From contig JAFQGT010000006.1 of the NCBI GenBank assembly GCA_017415425.1, positions 121,449 to 185,448 on the forward strand: 64,000 bases of DNA. Reading direction: 5' to 3'. Positions 42,637-52,095 of the stretch are shown piece by piece (the first letter of the stretch is position 1; each line of letters begins with the position of its first letter). The notes below the pieces were generated by a model that did no database searches, had not been told where the DNA came from, and was given only the letters and a program-made list of their open reading frames with translations. The DNA comes from Oscillospiraceae bacterium (GTDB lineage: Bacteria > Bacillota > Clostridia > Oscillospirales > Oscillospiraceae). Made by a program: the position numbers and the translations under genes.

Positions 42637-44346
42637 TTGCGCCGAATCGCTATACTATTTGTGTTGCTGGCACTGCTTGCCGGACTGGCTTTTTCCGCAG
42701 AAGCTGCCTCTGCCGCCACGCGCATTCAGGTGGGCGGAACAGCGTCCTCCTCCGGAATGGCTCAGATGACCATGACGGCGACGATCCATTTGGATCAGCC
42801 GGTGGAAGAGCTGCTGTTTCCCCTGCCCGGCACCGCCACCAATATCACGATGAACGGCTCCCGGGCATCCAGCTACGTGCGGGATGGTGTGCGTTATGTA
42901 AACCTAACCAAGATCATTGGTCAGACCTCCGGCGATTTTACCTTCGTATTTAATTATTTGCTGGAAGATGTGATCGTGATTAACGAGGCCGGACTGACGG
43001 AGCTGCAGATCCCGCTGCTGGCGGGCTTTGCGTATCCGGTGAACGGATTGGAATTTTCTTTGACTTTGCCCGGGCCGGTGGATGCCAAACCCGCTTTCTC
43101 CAGTGGCTATCATCAGGCAAACATTGAGAAAGATCTGACGTATACAATGTCCGGTGCTACCATCACCGGTCGGGCACAGACGGAACTGAAGGACCACGAA
43201 ACGCTGATTATGACCCTGCCGGTCAGTGAGGAAATGTTCCCACAAAAACGGATCGACCCCCCGGATCTGAATACGGTGAATACCTTGGTGCTGGTGTTTT
43301 CCCTGGCGGCTTTGGTATACTGGTTGATCTTCCTGCGGAATTTGCCCCTGTGGCCGGCTTCCCGTCCTACACCTCCGGAGGGGTACAGCGCAGGTCAGCT
43401 TCGGGGCGTGCTGCATCTGCAGGGCGCGGATTTGAGTATGATGGTCTTTTCCTGGGCGCAGCTGGGATATCTGCAGATCTGTATGACCCGCCCGGGTAAG
43501 GTTACTCTACATAAGCAGATGGATATGGGCAACGAGCGCAGTAATTTTGAACAAAAGTGCTTCCGCCTGCTTTTCCATAAGCACAGTACGGTGGATACCA
43601 CCGGCGCACACTATGCTGCACAGTGTCAAAAAATTGAAAAAATGACACCCAATGTGCAGCCCTACGTCCACCCTCGCTCCGGCAATCCCTATGTGTTCCG
43701 GGGTCTGGCGGCGCTGGCAGGATTATTTAGCGGCATCCAGCTGAGTATTGCCCTCAGCGCCGATGCTGCCGTCCAATGGCTGCCTGCGATTATCCTTTCC
43801 ATCTTCTGCGGCTGCGGCAGCTGGTGCATTCACCGCTGGGCAGCGGCACTGCTGAGTCCGGAAAAGCGCAGCGTTTGGCTGGCACTGGCGCTGGCGGCAT
43901 TCTGGCTGATCTTGAGCGCTATGGCAAACCGGTTCTCTGCCGGACTCTGGGCGGTGCTGGGACAGTTCCTGGCGGGTTTGATGGCTGCCTTTGGCGGCCG
44001 GCGTACCTACGAAGGCCGGCAGGCGATGGCACAGACGCTGGGTCTGCGGAGATATTTATCCTCCTGCACACGAGAGCAAATCGGGTATATCTGTCGAACC
44101 AATCCGGATTATTTCCACCAGATGGCGCCCTATGCGCTGGCTTTGGGCGTGGATAAGCGTTTTGCCCGCAGTTTTAAGAGTATTCCGGTAAGTCCCTGTC
44201 CGTATATCCAAACCGGCAGCAACACTCCAATGCGCGCCGAACAAATGCGGAAACAGATGCAGGATGTGCTACGCACAATGACCGCACGGCAGCAGCGCAG
44301 CGGCTTGGAAAAAATTGCAAAACTCATTGGCAGCTTTGGGAAATGA
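42637..44346 (+). CDS. DUF2207-like membrane protein
   Basis: 569 residues from a TTG start with AAAGGAGG upstream. Signal peptide (IAILFVLLALLAGLAFSAEA), an extracellular beta-rich domain (about 28-210), a membrane helix (TLVLVFSLAALVYWLIFL), a cytoplasmic domain (GQLRGVLHLQGADLSMMVFSWAQLGYLQI ... FRLLFHKHS) and two to four further helices (about 370-450) before a basic C-terminal domain. The order resembles DUF2207 proteins, whose role is unknown, but sequence similarity was judged by eye only. Not clearly in an operon. Confidence 0.7.
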   Translation: MRRIAILFVLLALLAGLAFSAEAASAATRIQVGGTASSSGMAQMTMTATIHLDQPVEELLFPLPGTATNITMNGSRASSYVRDGVRYVNLTKIIGQTSGDFTFVFNYLLEDVIVINEAGLTELQIPLLAGFAYPVNGLEFSLTLPGPVDAKPAFSSGYHQANIEKDLTYTMSGATITGRAQTELKDHETLIMTLPVSEEMFPQKRIDPPDLNTVNTLVLVFSLAALVYWLIFLRNLPLWPASRPTPPEGYSAGQLRGVLHLQGADLSMMVFSWAQLGYLQICMTRPGKVTLHKQMDMGNERSNFEQKCFRLLFHKHSTVDTTGAHYAAQCQKIEKMTPNVQPYVHPRSGNPYVFRGLAALAGLFSGIQLSIALSADAAVQWLPAIILSIFCGCGSWCIHRWAAALLSPEKRSVWLALALAAFWLILSAMANRFSAGLWAVLGQFLAGLMAAFGGRRTYEGRQAMAQTLGLRRYLSSCTREQIGYICRTNPDYFHQMAPYALALGVDKRFARSFKSIPVSPCPYIQTGSNTPMRAEQMRKQMQDVLRTMTARQQRSGLEKIAKLIGSFGK

Positions 44347-44368
44347 GACACCTATTTGACCAAAAGAA

Positions 44369-44395
44369 TCCGCACCTACTCCGGTAGGTGCGGAT
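44369..44395 (+). terminator. hairpin after the DUF2207-like gene
   Basis: CCGCACCTAC / GTAGGTGCGG stem with a weak T-tract; probable terminator. Confidence 0.55.
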
Positions 44396-44492
44396 GTTTG
44401 CTGCAAAGGAAAGCCGCCGGCATACGACCGGGGGTTATGATTGCTTAGATTCCTTGGTGACAGCCTGTGGAGTAACGCACAAAAGAAGAAAA

Positions 44493-45227
44493 TTACGCGC
44501 CATACCGATTGGCAACTTCGTTCACGCATTTTTTTGCAATTGCAATTTGTTCTGCAGAGACTTCTTCATCAAAGTCACAAAAGGTGTTTTCTAAAACATC
44601 ATTGCCGGTTAGGATTTTGTACCAGATCAGACCCAGGGCGTATCTGCCAAGGCCCAGACTTGCGTGAAAAGTATCTCGATGAATTTTCTCAATTCCGTTT
44701 TCAAGCATAGCGCCGAACACCTCACCCGATGGAATAATATAATCTGCGCCGATGTGCTCTGCTGCCGTTTGATAGGCTTTTATAATGTCGAAAAGCATCT
44801 GTTTATAATCGCCGTATCCTAATTCTTCATGCAATCGCACACTTCCTTGCTCATATGCCCAGGTCTGATGAACGGCAAGTTTTGCCTTGGGAACCAATTG
44901 CCTGATATATTCAACCAATCCATCAAGATACGGTTGGTAGGCCTTATAATTGGGTGATTGGGTGCTGACTTGCTGTAGTGTGATAACATCCCAATCCCGA
45001 TTCAGCAAAGCTTCCGTCAACGAAACATTGAAACCTGTGCTACTTCCGTTCATCTCAAGGGTATAGTTTCGCTCCTCACTGTGAATATTGCTATGATGAA
45101 AAGACAGAGGACATCCGCCGATATAGAGGTTAAAACAATGAATATCTTCACAGTCCGCCTTGGCAATCTGATGCAAATAGCGTTGTGCATCTTGGGAGAA
45201 GCTATTACCGATTGATAAGATGTTCAT
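44493..45227 (-). CDS. DUF4886 (SGNH-hydrolase-like) protein
   Basis: 244 residues. Starts MNILSIGNSFSQDAQRYLHQ, the GNSFS block that carries the nucleophilic Ser in DUF4886, followed by WDVITLQQVSTQSPNY (block with Gln) and a C-terminal DTFHASLGLGRYALGLIWYKILTG with the His of the catalytic dyad. Probably a cytosolic or surface esterase acting on carbohydrate; substrate unknown. ATG at 45227 has AAGGAG upstream. It contains one of the few CATG tetranucleotides in the first 45 kb and is more AT-rich than neighbours, hinting at acquisition by transfer. Confidence 0.85.
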   Translation of the reverse strand: MNILSIGNSFSQDAQRYLHQIAKADCEDIHCFNLYIGGCPLSFHHSNIHSEERNYTLEMNGSSTGFNVSLTEALLNRDWDVITLQQVSTQSPNYKAYQPYLDGLVEYIRQLVPKAKLAVHQTWAYEQGSVRLHEELGYGDYKQMLFDIIKAYQTAAEHIGADYIIPSGEVFGAMLENGIEKIHRDTFHASLGLGRYALGLIWYKILTGNDVLENTFCDFDEEVSAEQIAIAKKCVNEVANRYGA

Positions 45228-45304
45228 AACATACACTCCTTTTATCTTCCTTTTTAAAGTATATCTTATTATGATGCTTGTTGCAAGAGAGAACCGCCCC
45301 TACA

Positions 45305-45337
45305 AGAAAAATCGCCACCCGATTGGGTGGCGATTCT
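45305..45337 (-). terminator. intrinsic terminator of the nucleoside ABC operon
   Basis: Stem AATCGCCACCC / GGGTGGCGATT followed on the minus strand by TTTTTCTTG. Confidence 0.85.
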
Positions 45338-45342
45338 ATTAG

Positions 45343-45423
45343 GAAATATTAGCTCTTGATGGCAGCCTGAGCGGCGGCCAGACAGGCAATGAGCTATAGT
45401 CCGCGCCGATCAGAACCGGGCGG
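45343..45423 (-). pseudogene. 3'-end remnant of an unidentified gene
   Basis: Directly after the nupQ stop, one frame reads RPVLIGADYS and another reads LIACLAAAQAAIKS followed by a stop at 45348-45350 and a terminator. A one-base frameshift joins the two, giving the C-terminal 25 or so residues of a protein with no start. The last residues and the following terminator resemble the remnant at 60500-60545 (ICLASQAAIKG). I do not recognise the parent protein. Confidence 0.5.
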
Positions 45424-46368
45424 TCATCTGGTTCCCTTATCGTAGGGAATACCAGCAGCTTTGGGGGCGCGGGAATTTTTGGAGGTGAATGCCAGCACCA
45501 CCAGAGAGAGAACATACGGCAGCATATTATACACGACACTGGGGATGTTCAGCATCATCAGGAAATCGAAACCGGCATACACGTTGCCCAGCGCCCGAAG
45601 GAAACCGAACAGCAGGGCTGCCAGAGCGATCCGCAGGGGATGCCAGCCACCGAAGATCATAACAGCCAATGCCAGGAAGCCAAAGCCGGCAACGCCGTTT
45701 TCAAACTTCCAAACGCTGACACCGGCTGTGATATACACGATGCCACCCAAACCACCCAGAAGGCCGGAAATGAGCACGCCGGCATAGCGCATTTTCTGCA
45801 CATGGATGCCCACAGAGGCGGATGCCTGGGGATGTTCGCCGCAGGAACGCAGCCGAAGGCCGAACTTCATTTTGTACAGCGCCACATAAGAGATCACCAG
45901 GCAGATGGCTGCCACCAGCATAAACCAGTTGAATTCAAACTGGCCCAGCCGCACGATAAACAGGTCTTTGGCGTGGATATAAGCGATGTCAGAGGACACA
46001 TCGTTGCCGTTAGAGGCGGCGGTGTTCATAGCCTTGACCGCAACGGTAGCGCCGGCGGTAGCCAGCATATTCATTGCCGTACCGGTGATGGTCTGATCGG
46101 CTTTGAAGTTAATGGCTGCCACCGCCAAAAACAGCGAGAATATGCAGCCGAACAAGGCGCTGACCACAACGGTGATGGCTACCATAGGGAGGACGCCTAC
46201 GGAAACCGGCAGAAACTTCATCACCAGAGCGCCGCCCAGGGCGCCGATGACCATAATGCCTTCTAAACCGATGTTAATCACGCCGCTGCGCTCTGCAAAG
46301 CAGCCACCCAGGGCCACCAGCATCAGCACGGATGCGAAGATGAGGGTATATTGCAGCAGGAGGATCAT
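45424..46368 (-). CDS. nupQ: nucleoside ABC transporter permease (NupQ type)
   Basis: 314 residues with about nine membrane helices. LVALGGCFAERSGVINIGLEGIM is the diagnostic opening of this permease family, followed by GTAMNMLATAG, KFGLRLRSCGEHPQASASVGIHV (coupling region) and GGLGGIVYITAGV. It pairs with NupP to import nucleosides with the BMP lipoprotein and NupO ATPase. Overlaps the nupP stop by four bases. Last intact gene of the operon. Confidence 0.92.
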   Translation of the reverse strand: MILLLQYTLIFASVLMLVALGGCFAERSGVINIGLEGIMVIGALGGALVMKFLPVSVGVLPMVAITVVVSALFGCIFSLFLAVAAINFKADQTITGTAMNMLATAGATVAVKAMNTAASNGNDVSSDIAYIHAKDLFIVRLGQFEFNWFMLVAAICLVISYVALYKMKFGLRLRSCGEHPQASASVGIHVQKMRYAGVLISGLLGGLGGIVYITAGVSVWKFENGVAGFGFLALAVMIFGGWHPLRIALAALLFGFLRALGNVYAGFDFLMMLNIPSVVYNMLPYVLSLVVLAFTSKNSRAPKAAGIPYDKGTR

Positions 46369-47498
46369 TTCTCTTCGCCTCCTTTCAACAGCTGTGCCTC
46401 TTGCTTTTCCTTACGCTTGCGAAGATAAAGCTGGATAATATACTTAAAGAATGCCACAAAAGCACAAAGATAAATGATCAGGCTGGAAATCAGACTGGAG
46501 ATCTGGGAGCAGTAGACCTGCAGGTCTACATTGCCGCCACCAAAGTTGATATACTGAACGAAGAATGCGGATAGGATCGAGCCGATAGGGCTCAAGCCGC
46601 CCAGGAAAGCTACGGCAATGCCGTTAAAGCCCATAGCGGGCACAGAGGAGATGGTAGTCTCCCAATCCTCAATGCCCGTGAGGAACAGAAGTCCTGCGCC
46701 AAGGCCAGCCAGCGCACCGGAGATCATCATTGTCAAAATGATGTTGCGGTCTTCCTTCATACCGGCATACTTTGCTGCGTGGTAGTTGTGGCCGGTGGCC
46801 TTCAGCTCATAGCCGAAGGAGGTTTTGTTCAGCACGATATAGATCACCACCGCGATTACGATGGCCAGGGGGATGGCAATGGTCACACTGCTTTCGCTGG
46901 AAAACAGTTTTTCAAGACCCAGGCTGGGCAGTTTTGCTTTGGGGTTGGTGCCCATCAGGTTCATTGTATAAGGACTCATAGGACTTTTTACCATGCCCAG
47001 GATTAGATTGGTCAGATATAGCGCGATCCAGTTAAGCATAATGCCGGAGATGACTACATTCACATTGCACTTAGTCTTCAAAACACCGGCAATCACACCC
47101 AACAGCGCTGCGGCAGCCATACCGATCAGCAGGCAGGGCAGCCAAGGCAGCTTCCAGGCCAGGGCGGCGTACAGGCAGCCGCAGGCTCCGGCCACATACT
47201 GACCGGCCACGCCGATGTTGAACATACCCACCTTATAGGCAAACAGAACGGAAAGGGAGCAAAGGATCAGTGGAACGGTTCGTGCCAGATTTTGGCCAAG
47301 ATACTTCATTCGTGAGCGGCCGGCGAATCGGAAAAAGCTCTTCATTAACGCTACAATGGCATCCAAAGCGCCTTTGGGTTCAATTATCAGCAATACCACA
47401 TAGCCAACGATCAGACCGCCTAAAATACAAAGCAGGGAGGAGATCAGGGTTTGCAGGCCGTCGCTGCGTAACACAGAGGTATTCGATTTTCTCATCAC
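46365..47498 (-). CDS. nupP: nucleoside ABC transporter permease (NupP type)
   Basis: 377 residues, about ten helices. MKYLGQNLARTVPLILCSLSVLFAYKVGMFNIGVAGQYVAGACG and NVVISGIMLNWIALYLTNLIL match the longer permease of the BMP-type transporter, with coupling helix FGYELKATGHNYHAAKYAGM. Overlaps nupO by four bases, so translation is coupled. Forms the channel with NupQ. Confidence 0.92.
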   Translation of the reverse strand: MMRKSNTSVLRSDGLQTLISSLLCILGGLIVGYVVLLIIEPKGALDAIVALMKSFFRFAGRSRMKYLGQNLARTVPLILCSLSVLFAYKVGMFNIGVAGQYVAGACGCLYAALAWKLPWLPCLLIGMAAAALLGVIAGVLKTKCNVNVVISGIMLNWIALYLTNLILGMVKSPMSPYTMNLMGTNPKAKLPSLGLEKLFSSESSVTIAIPLAIVIAVVIYIVLNKTSFGYELKATGHNYHAAKYAGMKEDRNIILTMMISGALAGLGAGLLFLTGIEDWETTISSVPAMGFNGIAVAFLGGLSPIGSILSAFFVQYINFGGGNVDLQVYCSQISSLISSLIIYLCAFVAFFKYIIQLYLRKRKEKQEAQLLKGGEEK

Positions 47499-49030
47499 AC
47501 ATCCTCCTTTTTTGCGCCGGCCATATACAGACCCAATTCCGTAACAGTAGCGGTCTTGGGATTCAACTGACCCACGATCTCACCTTCATACATAACCAGG
47601 ATCCGGTCGGCCAAGGTCATTACCTCATCCAACTCCAGAGATACCAGCAGTACCGCCTTGCCTGCATCCCGCTGGGCTACGATTTGCTTGTGGATATACT
47701 CAATGGCGCCCACATCCAGGCCGCGGGTGGGTTGCACAGCGATGAGCAGCTGGGGATCCTTGTCGATCTCACGGGCCACGATGGCCTTCTGCTGATTGCC
47801 GCCGGACATTGACCGGGAAAGGGTAACAGGGCCTTGACCGCTGCGCACATCGTATTGCTCGATGAGCCGTTCGGTGTAGGTGCGAATATTCTTGCGCCGT
47901 AGGAAACCCAGCTTATCCACAAACTCCGGCTCAAAATAGCGCTGCAGCACCATATTATCTTCCAGGGTGTAGTCCAGCACCAGACCGTGCTTGTGCCGGT
48001 CTTCGGGAATGTGGCTCATTCCCAGCAAGGAGCGCTTGCGGATGGGTGCATGGGTGATGTCCTTGCCGCAAAGCAGCACGCTGCCGCTTTGCACCGGCTC
48101 CAGGCCGGAAATGCCGTAGACCAGTTCCGTCTGTCCGTTGCCGTCGATACCGGCGATACACACGATCTCACCGGCCCGCACCTGGAAGGAGACATTATTG
48201 ACCGCGTTTTTCTTGCTGAGCTTGGAGGCCACGGACAGATCGCGCACTTCCAGCACCACCTGCTCCGGCTTTGCTTCGTCTTTTTGTACCGCAAATTCCA
48301 CATCACGGCCTACCATCATTCGGGACAGTTCCGCCTTGGTGGTGGTTGCCACATCTACAGTGCCGATATACTTGCCCTTGCGCAGAACGGAGCAGCGGTC
48401 GGCCACCTCCATAATCTCGTTGAGCTTATGGGTGATGAAGAGAATGGACTTGCCTTCGGCGGACAGATTCCGCATGATCTGCAGCAGTTCCTTGATCTCG
48501 GCGGGGGTCAGAACGGCCGTCGGCTCGTCAAAGATCAATATCTCGTTGTCCCGGTACAGCATCTTCAGGATCTCGGTACGCTGCTGCATACCCACAGAGA
48601 TATCCTCGATCAGGGCATCCGGGTCTACACTCAGACCGTAGCGCTGGGACAGCTCCAGCACCTTCTGACGGGCCTTTTCCCGCTGCAGGATACCCAGCTG
48701 GCTGTCTTCCACGCCCAGAATGATATTATCCAGGACCGAGAAGCATTCTACCAGCTTGAAGTGCTGATGTACCATACCGATGCCCAGATTGTTGGCATCG
48801 TTGGGGTCATGGATTTTTACAATCTCGCCGTTTTTCTTGATGACACCCTCCTCCGGCTGATACATACCGAAAAGGATGCTCATCAAAGTGGATTTGCCGG
48901 CGCCGTTTTCACCCAAAAGGGCATGGATCTCACCTTGCTTCAGCTGCAGAGTCACATTGTCGTTGGCAATGATACCGGGGAATTTCTTGGTAATATTCAC
49001 CATTTCGATCGCGTATTGTGTTTCGTGCAA
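47495..49030 (-). CDS. nupO: nucleoside ABC transporter ATP-binding protein (NupO type)
   Basis: 511 residues with two ATPase domains in one chain. Domain 1: Walker [13 protein letters not shown], signature-like [12 protein letters not shown], Walker [14 protein letters not shown]. Domain 2: degenerate Walker [14 protein letters not shown], signature [14 protein letters not shown], Walker [13 protein letters not shown] with Gln in place of the catalytic Glu. This asymmetry is normal for sugar/nucleoside (RbsA-like) ATPases. TTG at 49030 has AAAGGAGG upstream; the ATG at 49003 is an alternative. Four CATG tetranucleotides fall in this gene, unlike most of the window. Confidence 0.92.
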   Translation of the reverse strand: MHETQYAIEMVNITKKFPGIIANDNVTLQLKQGEIHALLGENGAGKSTLMSILFGMYQPEEGVIKKNGEIVKIHDPNDANNLGIGMVHQHFKLVECFSVLDNIILGVEDSQLGILQREKARQKVLELSQRYGLSVDPDALIEDISVGMQQRTEILKMLYRDNEILIFDEPTAVLTPAEIKELLQIMRNLSAEGKSILFITHKLNEIMEVADRCSVLRKGKYIGTVDVATTTKAELSRMMVGRDVEFAVQKDEAKPEQVVLEVRDLSVASKLSKKNAVNNVSFQVRAGEIVCIAGIDGNGQTELVYGISGLEPVQSGSVLLCGKDITHAPIRKRSLLGMSHIPEDRHKHGLVLDYTLEDNMVLQRYFEPEFVDKLGFLRRKNIRTYTERLIEQYDVRSGQGPVTLSRSMSGGNQQKAIVAREIDKDPQLLIAVQPTRGLDVGAIEYIHKQIVAQRDAGKAVLLVSLELDEVMTLADRILVMYEGEIVGQLNPKTATVTELGLYMAGAKKEDV

Positions 49031-49121
49031 TGGGGTCTCCTCCTTTGCCGCTATAGATACTGTGATTATACACAATATTTGCAGGTTTTTCAAACAAATT
49101 TCACAAAAAAAGCAACAATCA

Positions 49122-49156
49122 CAAAAAAGAGAAGGACAGGCATACGCCTGTCCTTC
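49122..49156 (-). terminator. intrinsic terminator after the BMP gene
   Basis: GAAGGACAGGC / GCCTGTCCTTC stem, ATAC loop, six A on the plus strand giving a T-run on the minus strand. It separates bmp from nupOPQ, allowing more binding protein than transporter. Confidence 0.85.
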
Positions 49157-49175
49157 AAATTCAAGTGAAATGGAA

Positions 49176-50342
49176 TTACTTCAGGTTGCCCAGGTAGCTG
49201 ACAGTGCTGTTGGTGACAGCGGGCTCCTTGGCGATGTCGTTGGAGATCTTGATGGAGCCGTCGAAGATGGCCTTCACCAGAGCGGCGTAGTCAGCCTCGG
49301 TGAACTTGCCGTCAGCATACTGAGTCTTGCCCAGCTGCACATAGTTCAGAGAAGCGTCGGTGCCGGAGACCATACCCAGGGTCACGATCTTGCCCTTGTA
49401 GGAATCCCACTTGCCGTTGACGACCACATCGGTCAGAGTGTCGATGGTGGTGGGGTACAGACCCTTCATAGCGGAAGTAACGGTCATACCCTCGCCGTAC
49501 AGACCGTCGATGACGGGCTGCTGGTCGGTGTCAACGCCGATGACCTTTGCGCCAACCTTCTTTGCGGCTTCAGCAGCGGAGTTGTAAATGCCGCCGCCGC
49601 AAGCAAAGACGATCTCGGTGCCGTCAGCGTACCAGGTGTCCATAGCGGCGGTGATGTCAGCGTCGCCGAAGAACTGGTTGCCGTATGCGTACTTGATGTC
49701 GATCTGAACATCCAGCTCCTTGGCAGCGGCGTCAGCGCCCTGTACATAGCCGTAGCCGAAGCGGACAACAGCGGGAACAGCCATACCGCCCAGGAAGCCC
49801 AGCTTGGTGTAGCCCAGCTTAACAGCGGCGTAGCCAGCCATATAACCGGAGATCTCTTCCTGGTAGATGGCGCAGTAGACATTGTCCATATAAACGTACT
49901 TGCTCAGATCCCAGTTGTCGGGATTGTAGTCGTAGCTCTCGCCCTTCAGAGCAACGCCGCCTTCCAGCAGGTCGCCCTTGGCAACGTCCAGAGCAATGAA
50001 CTTCACATCGGGGTAGTCCTTGGAAACGGTAGCGATGGTTGCGCCGAAGGCGTAGCCGGGCAGAACGATGACGTTGTAGCCGTCAGCGATGGCCATTTCC
50101 ACAGATGCCACACGGGCAGCGGTGTCGTTGGTGGTGGGCTTGTAGTACTTGGTTTCTACGTTGTTTGCTTTGCCGAAAGCAACAACGGCTTCCCAGGTGG
50201 TCTGGTTGAAGGACTGGTCGGTGATGTCGCCGTAGTCGGTAACCATAGCAACCTTGTAGCCGGCGGTGGAGTCCTTTTCGCCGCAAGCGGCCAGACCCAG
50301 AACCATAACGGCCACCAGAAGCAGCGCGATGATCTTCTTCAT
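49176..50342 (-). CDS. BMP family nucleoside-binding lipoprotein
   Basis: 388 residues. Lipoprotein signal KKIIALLLVAVMVLGLAACG, then the BMP (PnrA/TmpC/NupN) fold: YKVAMVTDYGDITDQSFNQTTWEA, VIVLPGYAFGATIATVSKDYPDVKFIALDV, GYMAGYAAVKLGYTKLGFLGGMAVPAV, GCDVFACGGG-like segment TEIVFACGGGIYNSAAEAAKKVGAKVIGVDTDQQ. It captures nucleosides outside the cell for NupOPQ. ATG at 50342 has TTGGAGGAAAGAATT upstream. Confidence 0.93.
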   Translation of the reverse strand: MKKIIALLLVAVMVLGLAACGEKDSTAGYKVAMVTDYGDITDQSFNQTTWEAVVAFGKANNVETKYYKPTTNDTAARVASVEMAIADGYNVIVLPGYAFGATIATVSKDYPDVKFIALDVAKGDLLEGGVALKGESYDYNPDNWDLSKYVYMDNVYCAIYQEEISGYMAGYAAVKLGYTKLGFLGGMAVPAVVRFGYGYVQGADAAAKELDVQIDIKYAYGNQFFGDADITAAMDTWYADGTEIVFACGGGIYNSAAEAAKKVGAKVIGVDTDQQPVIDGLYGEGMTVTSAMKGLYPTTIDTLTDVVVNGKWDSYKGKIVTLGMVSGTDASLNYVQLGKTQYADGKFTEADYAALVKAIFDGSIKISNDIAKEPAVTNSTVSYLGNLK

Positions 50343-50400
50343 AATTCTTTCCTCCAAAATAGTTGTGTTGGTATGTAGATACCTAGAAATATTATCGCAT

Positions 50401-50437
50401 AAAAAAAGAGGAAAAGCAAGGCTTTTTCCTCTTTTTT
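50401..50437 (-). terminator. intrinsic terminator after cdd
   Basis: AAAGAGGAAAAGC / GCTTTTTCCTCTTT stem with seven A (T on the minus strand); it closes the tdk-deoC-deoD-deoB-cdd unit. Confidence 0.8.
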
Positions 50438-50459
50438 ACAGAAAAATACAGATTTTTTG

Positions 50460-50870
50460 CTATTTCATATGCTTGTGGGCAGAAAAACTGTGGGGGAGCA
50501 ATTCCGAAAGTGTGATTTCCTCCCAACAGTCGCCTTCACCCACCAAAAGAACGCGGAAATCGTCGTCGCAAAATTCCCGCATCACCTGCCGGCAGACGCC
50601 GCAGGGAGGGAACGCACCGGTGATTCTCCCGTCCTTGCCGCCGCAGACAGCGATGGCGGAAAACTGCCGGTGTCCGTCGTATACTGCCTTGAAAATGGCG
50701 GTGCGTTCGGCACAGTTGGTAGGCCCATAAGCGGCGTTTTCGATATTGCAGCCCTGATAAACACTGCCGTCAGCGCAGAGCAGCGCCGCGCCCACCGTGA
50801 AGCCGGAGTAGGGGGCATAGGCGTGGGTCATCGCTTCTTTTGCCAGTTTGATGAGTTTCTGGGGTGTCAT
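50460..50870 (-). CDS. cdd: cytidine deaminase
   Basis: 136 residues. The zinc and catalytic motifs GCNIENAAYGPTNCAERTAIFKAVYDG (Cys and Glu) and FPPCGVCRQVMREFCDDDF (two Cys) are complete. It deaminates cytidine and deoxycytidine to uridine and deoxyuridine. Four bases downstream of deoB, last gene of the salvage operon. Confidence 0.95.
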   Translation of the reverse strand: MTPQKLIKLAKEAMTHAYAPYSGFTVGAALLCADGSVYQGCNIENAAYGPTNCAERTAIFKAVYDGHRQFSAIAVCGGKDGRITGAFPPCGVCRQVMREFCDDDFRVLLVGEGDCWEEITLSELLPHSFSAHKHMK

Positions 50871-50874
50871 AGCA

Positions 50875-52047
50875 TTACCTCTTTTCTGCTAAAATCAAGT
50901 CAGCAAAACTCTTTCCCGGGGTGTCCAGATCAACCCCCAGCAGCTCCGCGGCGGTGGCGGCAATATCGGCAAAGGATGCTCTGGTGCTTAGATTCACGGG
51001 CTTCACCTGCTTGCCCAATATTAGCAGGGGGACATATTCTCTGGTGTGGTCCGTGGTGGCGGTGTAGGCAGGATCGCAGCCGTGGTCGGCGGTGATCATA
51101 ACCACATCCTCATCTGTCAGCTTGTTAAGCAGAGAAGGCAGCCACCGGTCAAATTCTGTCAAAGCCTTTGCGTAGCCGTCGACATCTCTGCGGTGGCCGT
51201 AGAGCATATCGAAGTCCACAAGATTTACAAAACAAAGTCCGGTGAAATCTTTGTCGGCATAGTCTAAGGTGTGCTGCATACCGTCGGCGTTGTTTTTGTT
51301 GTAGACATACTCAGTAACACCCTGTCCGGCAAAAATATCGTAGATCTTACCCACACCGATGGTGTCCATTCCGGCAGCTTTTACAGCGTCCAAAAGAGTC
51401 TGCTTCGGCGGCTCCAGAGAATAATCGTGCCGGTTGGAGGTGCGCTTGAAATTGCCGGGAGTTCCCACAAATGGGCGGGCAATGACCCGGCCTACACCGT
51501 GTTTGCCGGTCAGCAGTTTTCTTGCGATGCGGCAGTATTCATACAGCTGTTCAATGGGTACGATCTTCTCGTGGGCGGCGATCTGAAAAACAGAGTCGGC
51601 GGAGGTATAGACGATCAGGTCGCCTGTCTGCATATGAGCCTCACCGTATTTGTCAATCACTGCGGTGCCGCTCCAGGGCGCGTTGGCCAGAATGCCCCGT
51701 CCCGTTGCGTTTCGGAAAGGTTCTAAAAGCTCTTCCGGAAAACCATTTGGATAGGTAGGCAGCGGATCGTCAGATACGATGCCGGCGATCTCCCAGTGAC
51801 CGATGGTGGTGTCCTTACCCATAGAGCTTTCCGCCAAACGGGCGTAAGCGCCGGCAGCTTCCACTTTGGGTAGGCAGGAAACGCCGTCGATATTGCCCAG
51901 ACCCGCTGCGATCATATTGGGAATGGAAAGGGCTTCGGACGTGGCGCAGGCGGCTAAGGTGTTCACACCTACATCGCCGAAGGAGGGACTGTCCGGCATC
52001 TGACCGATGCCAAAGGAGTCCAAAACGATCAAGAAAATTCGTTTCAT
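50875..52047 (-). CDS. deoB: phosphopentomutase
   Basis: 390 residues, alkaline phosphatase superfamily. MKRIFLIVLDSFGIGQMPDS (metal Asp), SSMGKDTTIGHWEIAG (phospho-acceptor Thr), LVDFDMLYGHRRDVDGYAKAL and VMITADHGCDPAYTATTDHTREYVPLL carry the Mn ligands. It converts (deoxy)ribose-1-phosphate to the 5-phosphate, linking DeoD to DeoC. Confidence 0.96.
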   Translation of the reverse strand: MKRIFLIVLDSFGIGQMPDSPSFGDVGVNTLAACATSEALSIPNMIAAGLGNIDGVSCLPKVEAAGAYARLAESSMGKDTTIGHWEIAGIVSDDPLPTYPNGFPEELLEPFRNATGRGILANAPWSGTAVIDKYGEAHMQTGDLIVYTSADSVFQIAAHEKIVPIEQLYEYCRIARKLLTGKHGVGRVIARPFVGTPGNFKRTSNRHDYSLEPPKQTLLDAVKAAGMDTIGVGKIYDIFAGQGVTEYVYNKNNADGMQHTLDYADKDFTGLCFVNLVDFDMLYGHRRDVDGYAKALTEFDRWLPSLLNKLTDEDVVMITADHGCDPAYTATTDHTREYVPLLILGKQVKPVNLSTRASFADIAATAAELLGVDLDTPGKSFADLILAEKR

Positions 52048-52095
52048 AGGGGTTACCTCAAATTAGGAGTTGAGAATGGCTTTGGGGCTTGCGCA

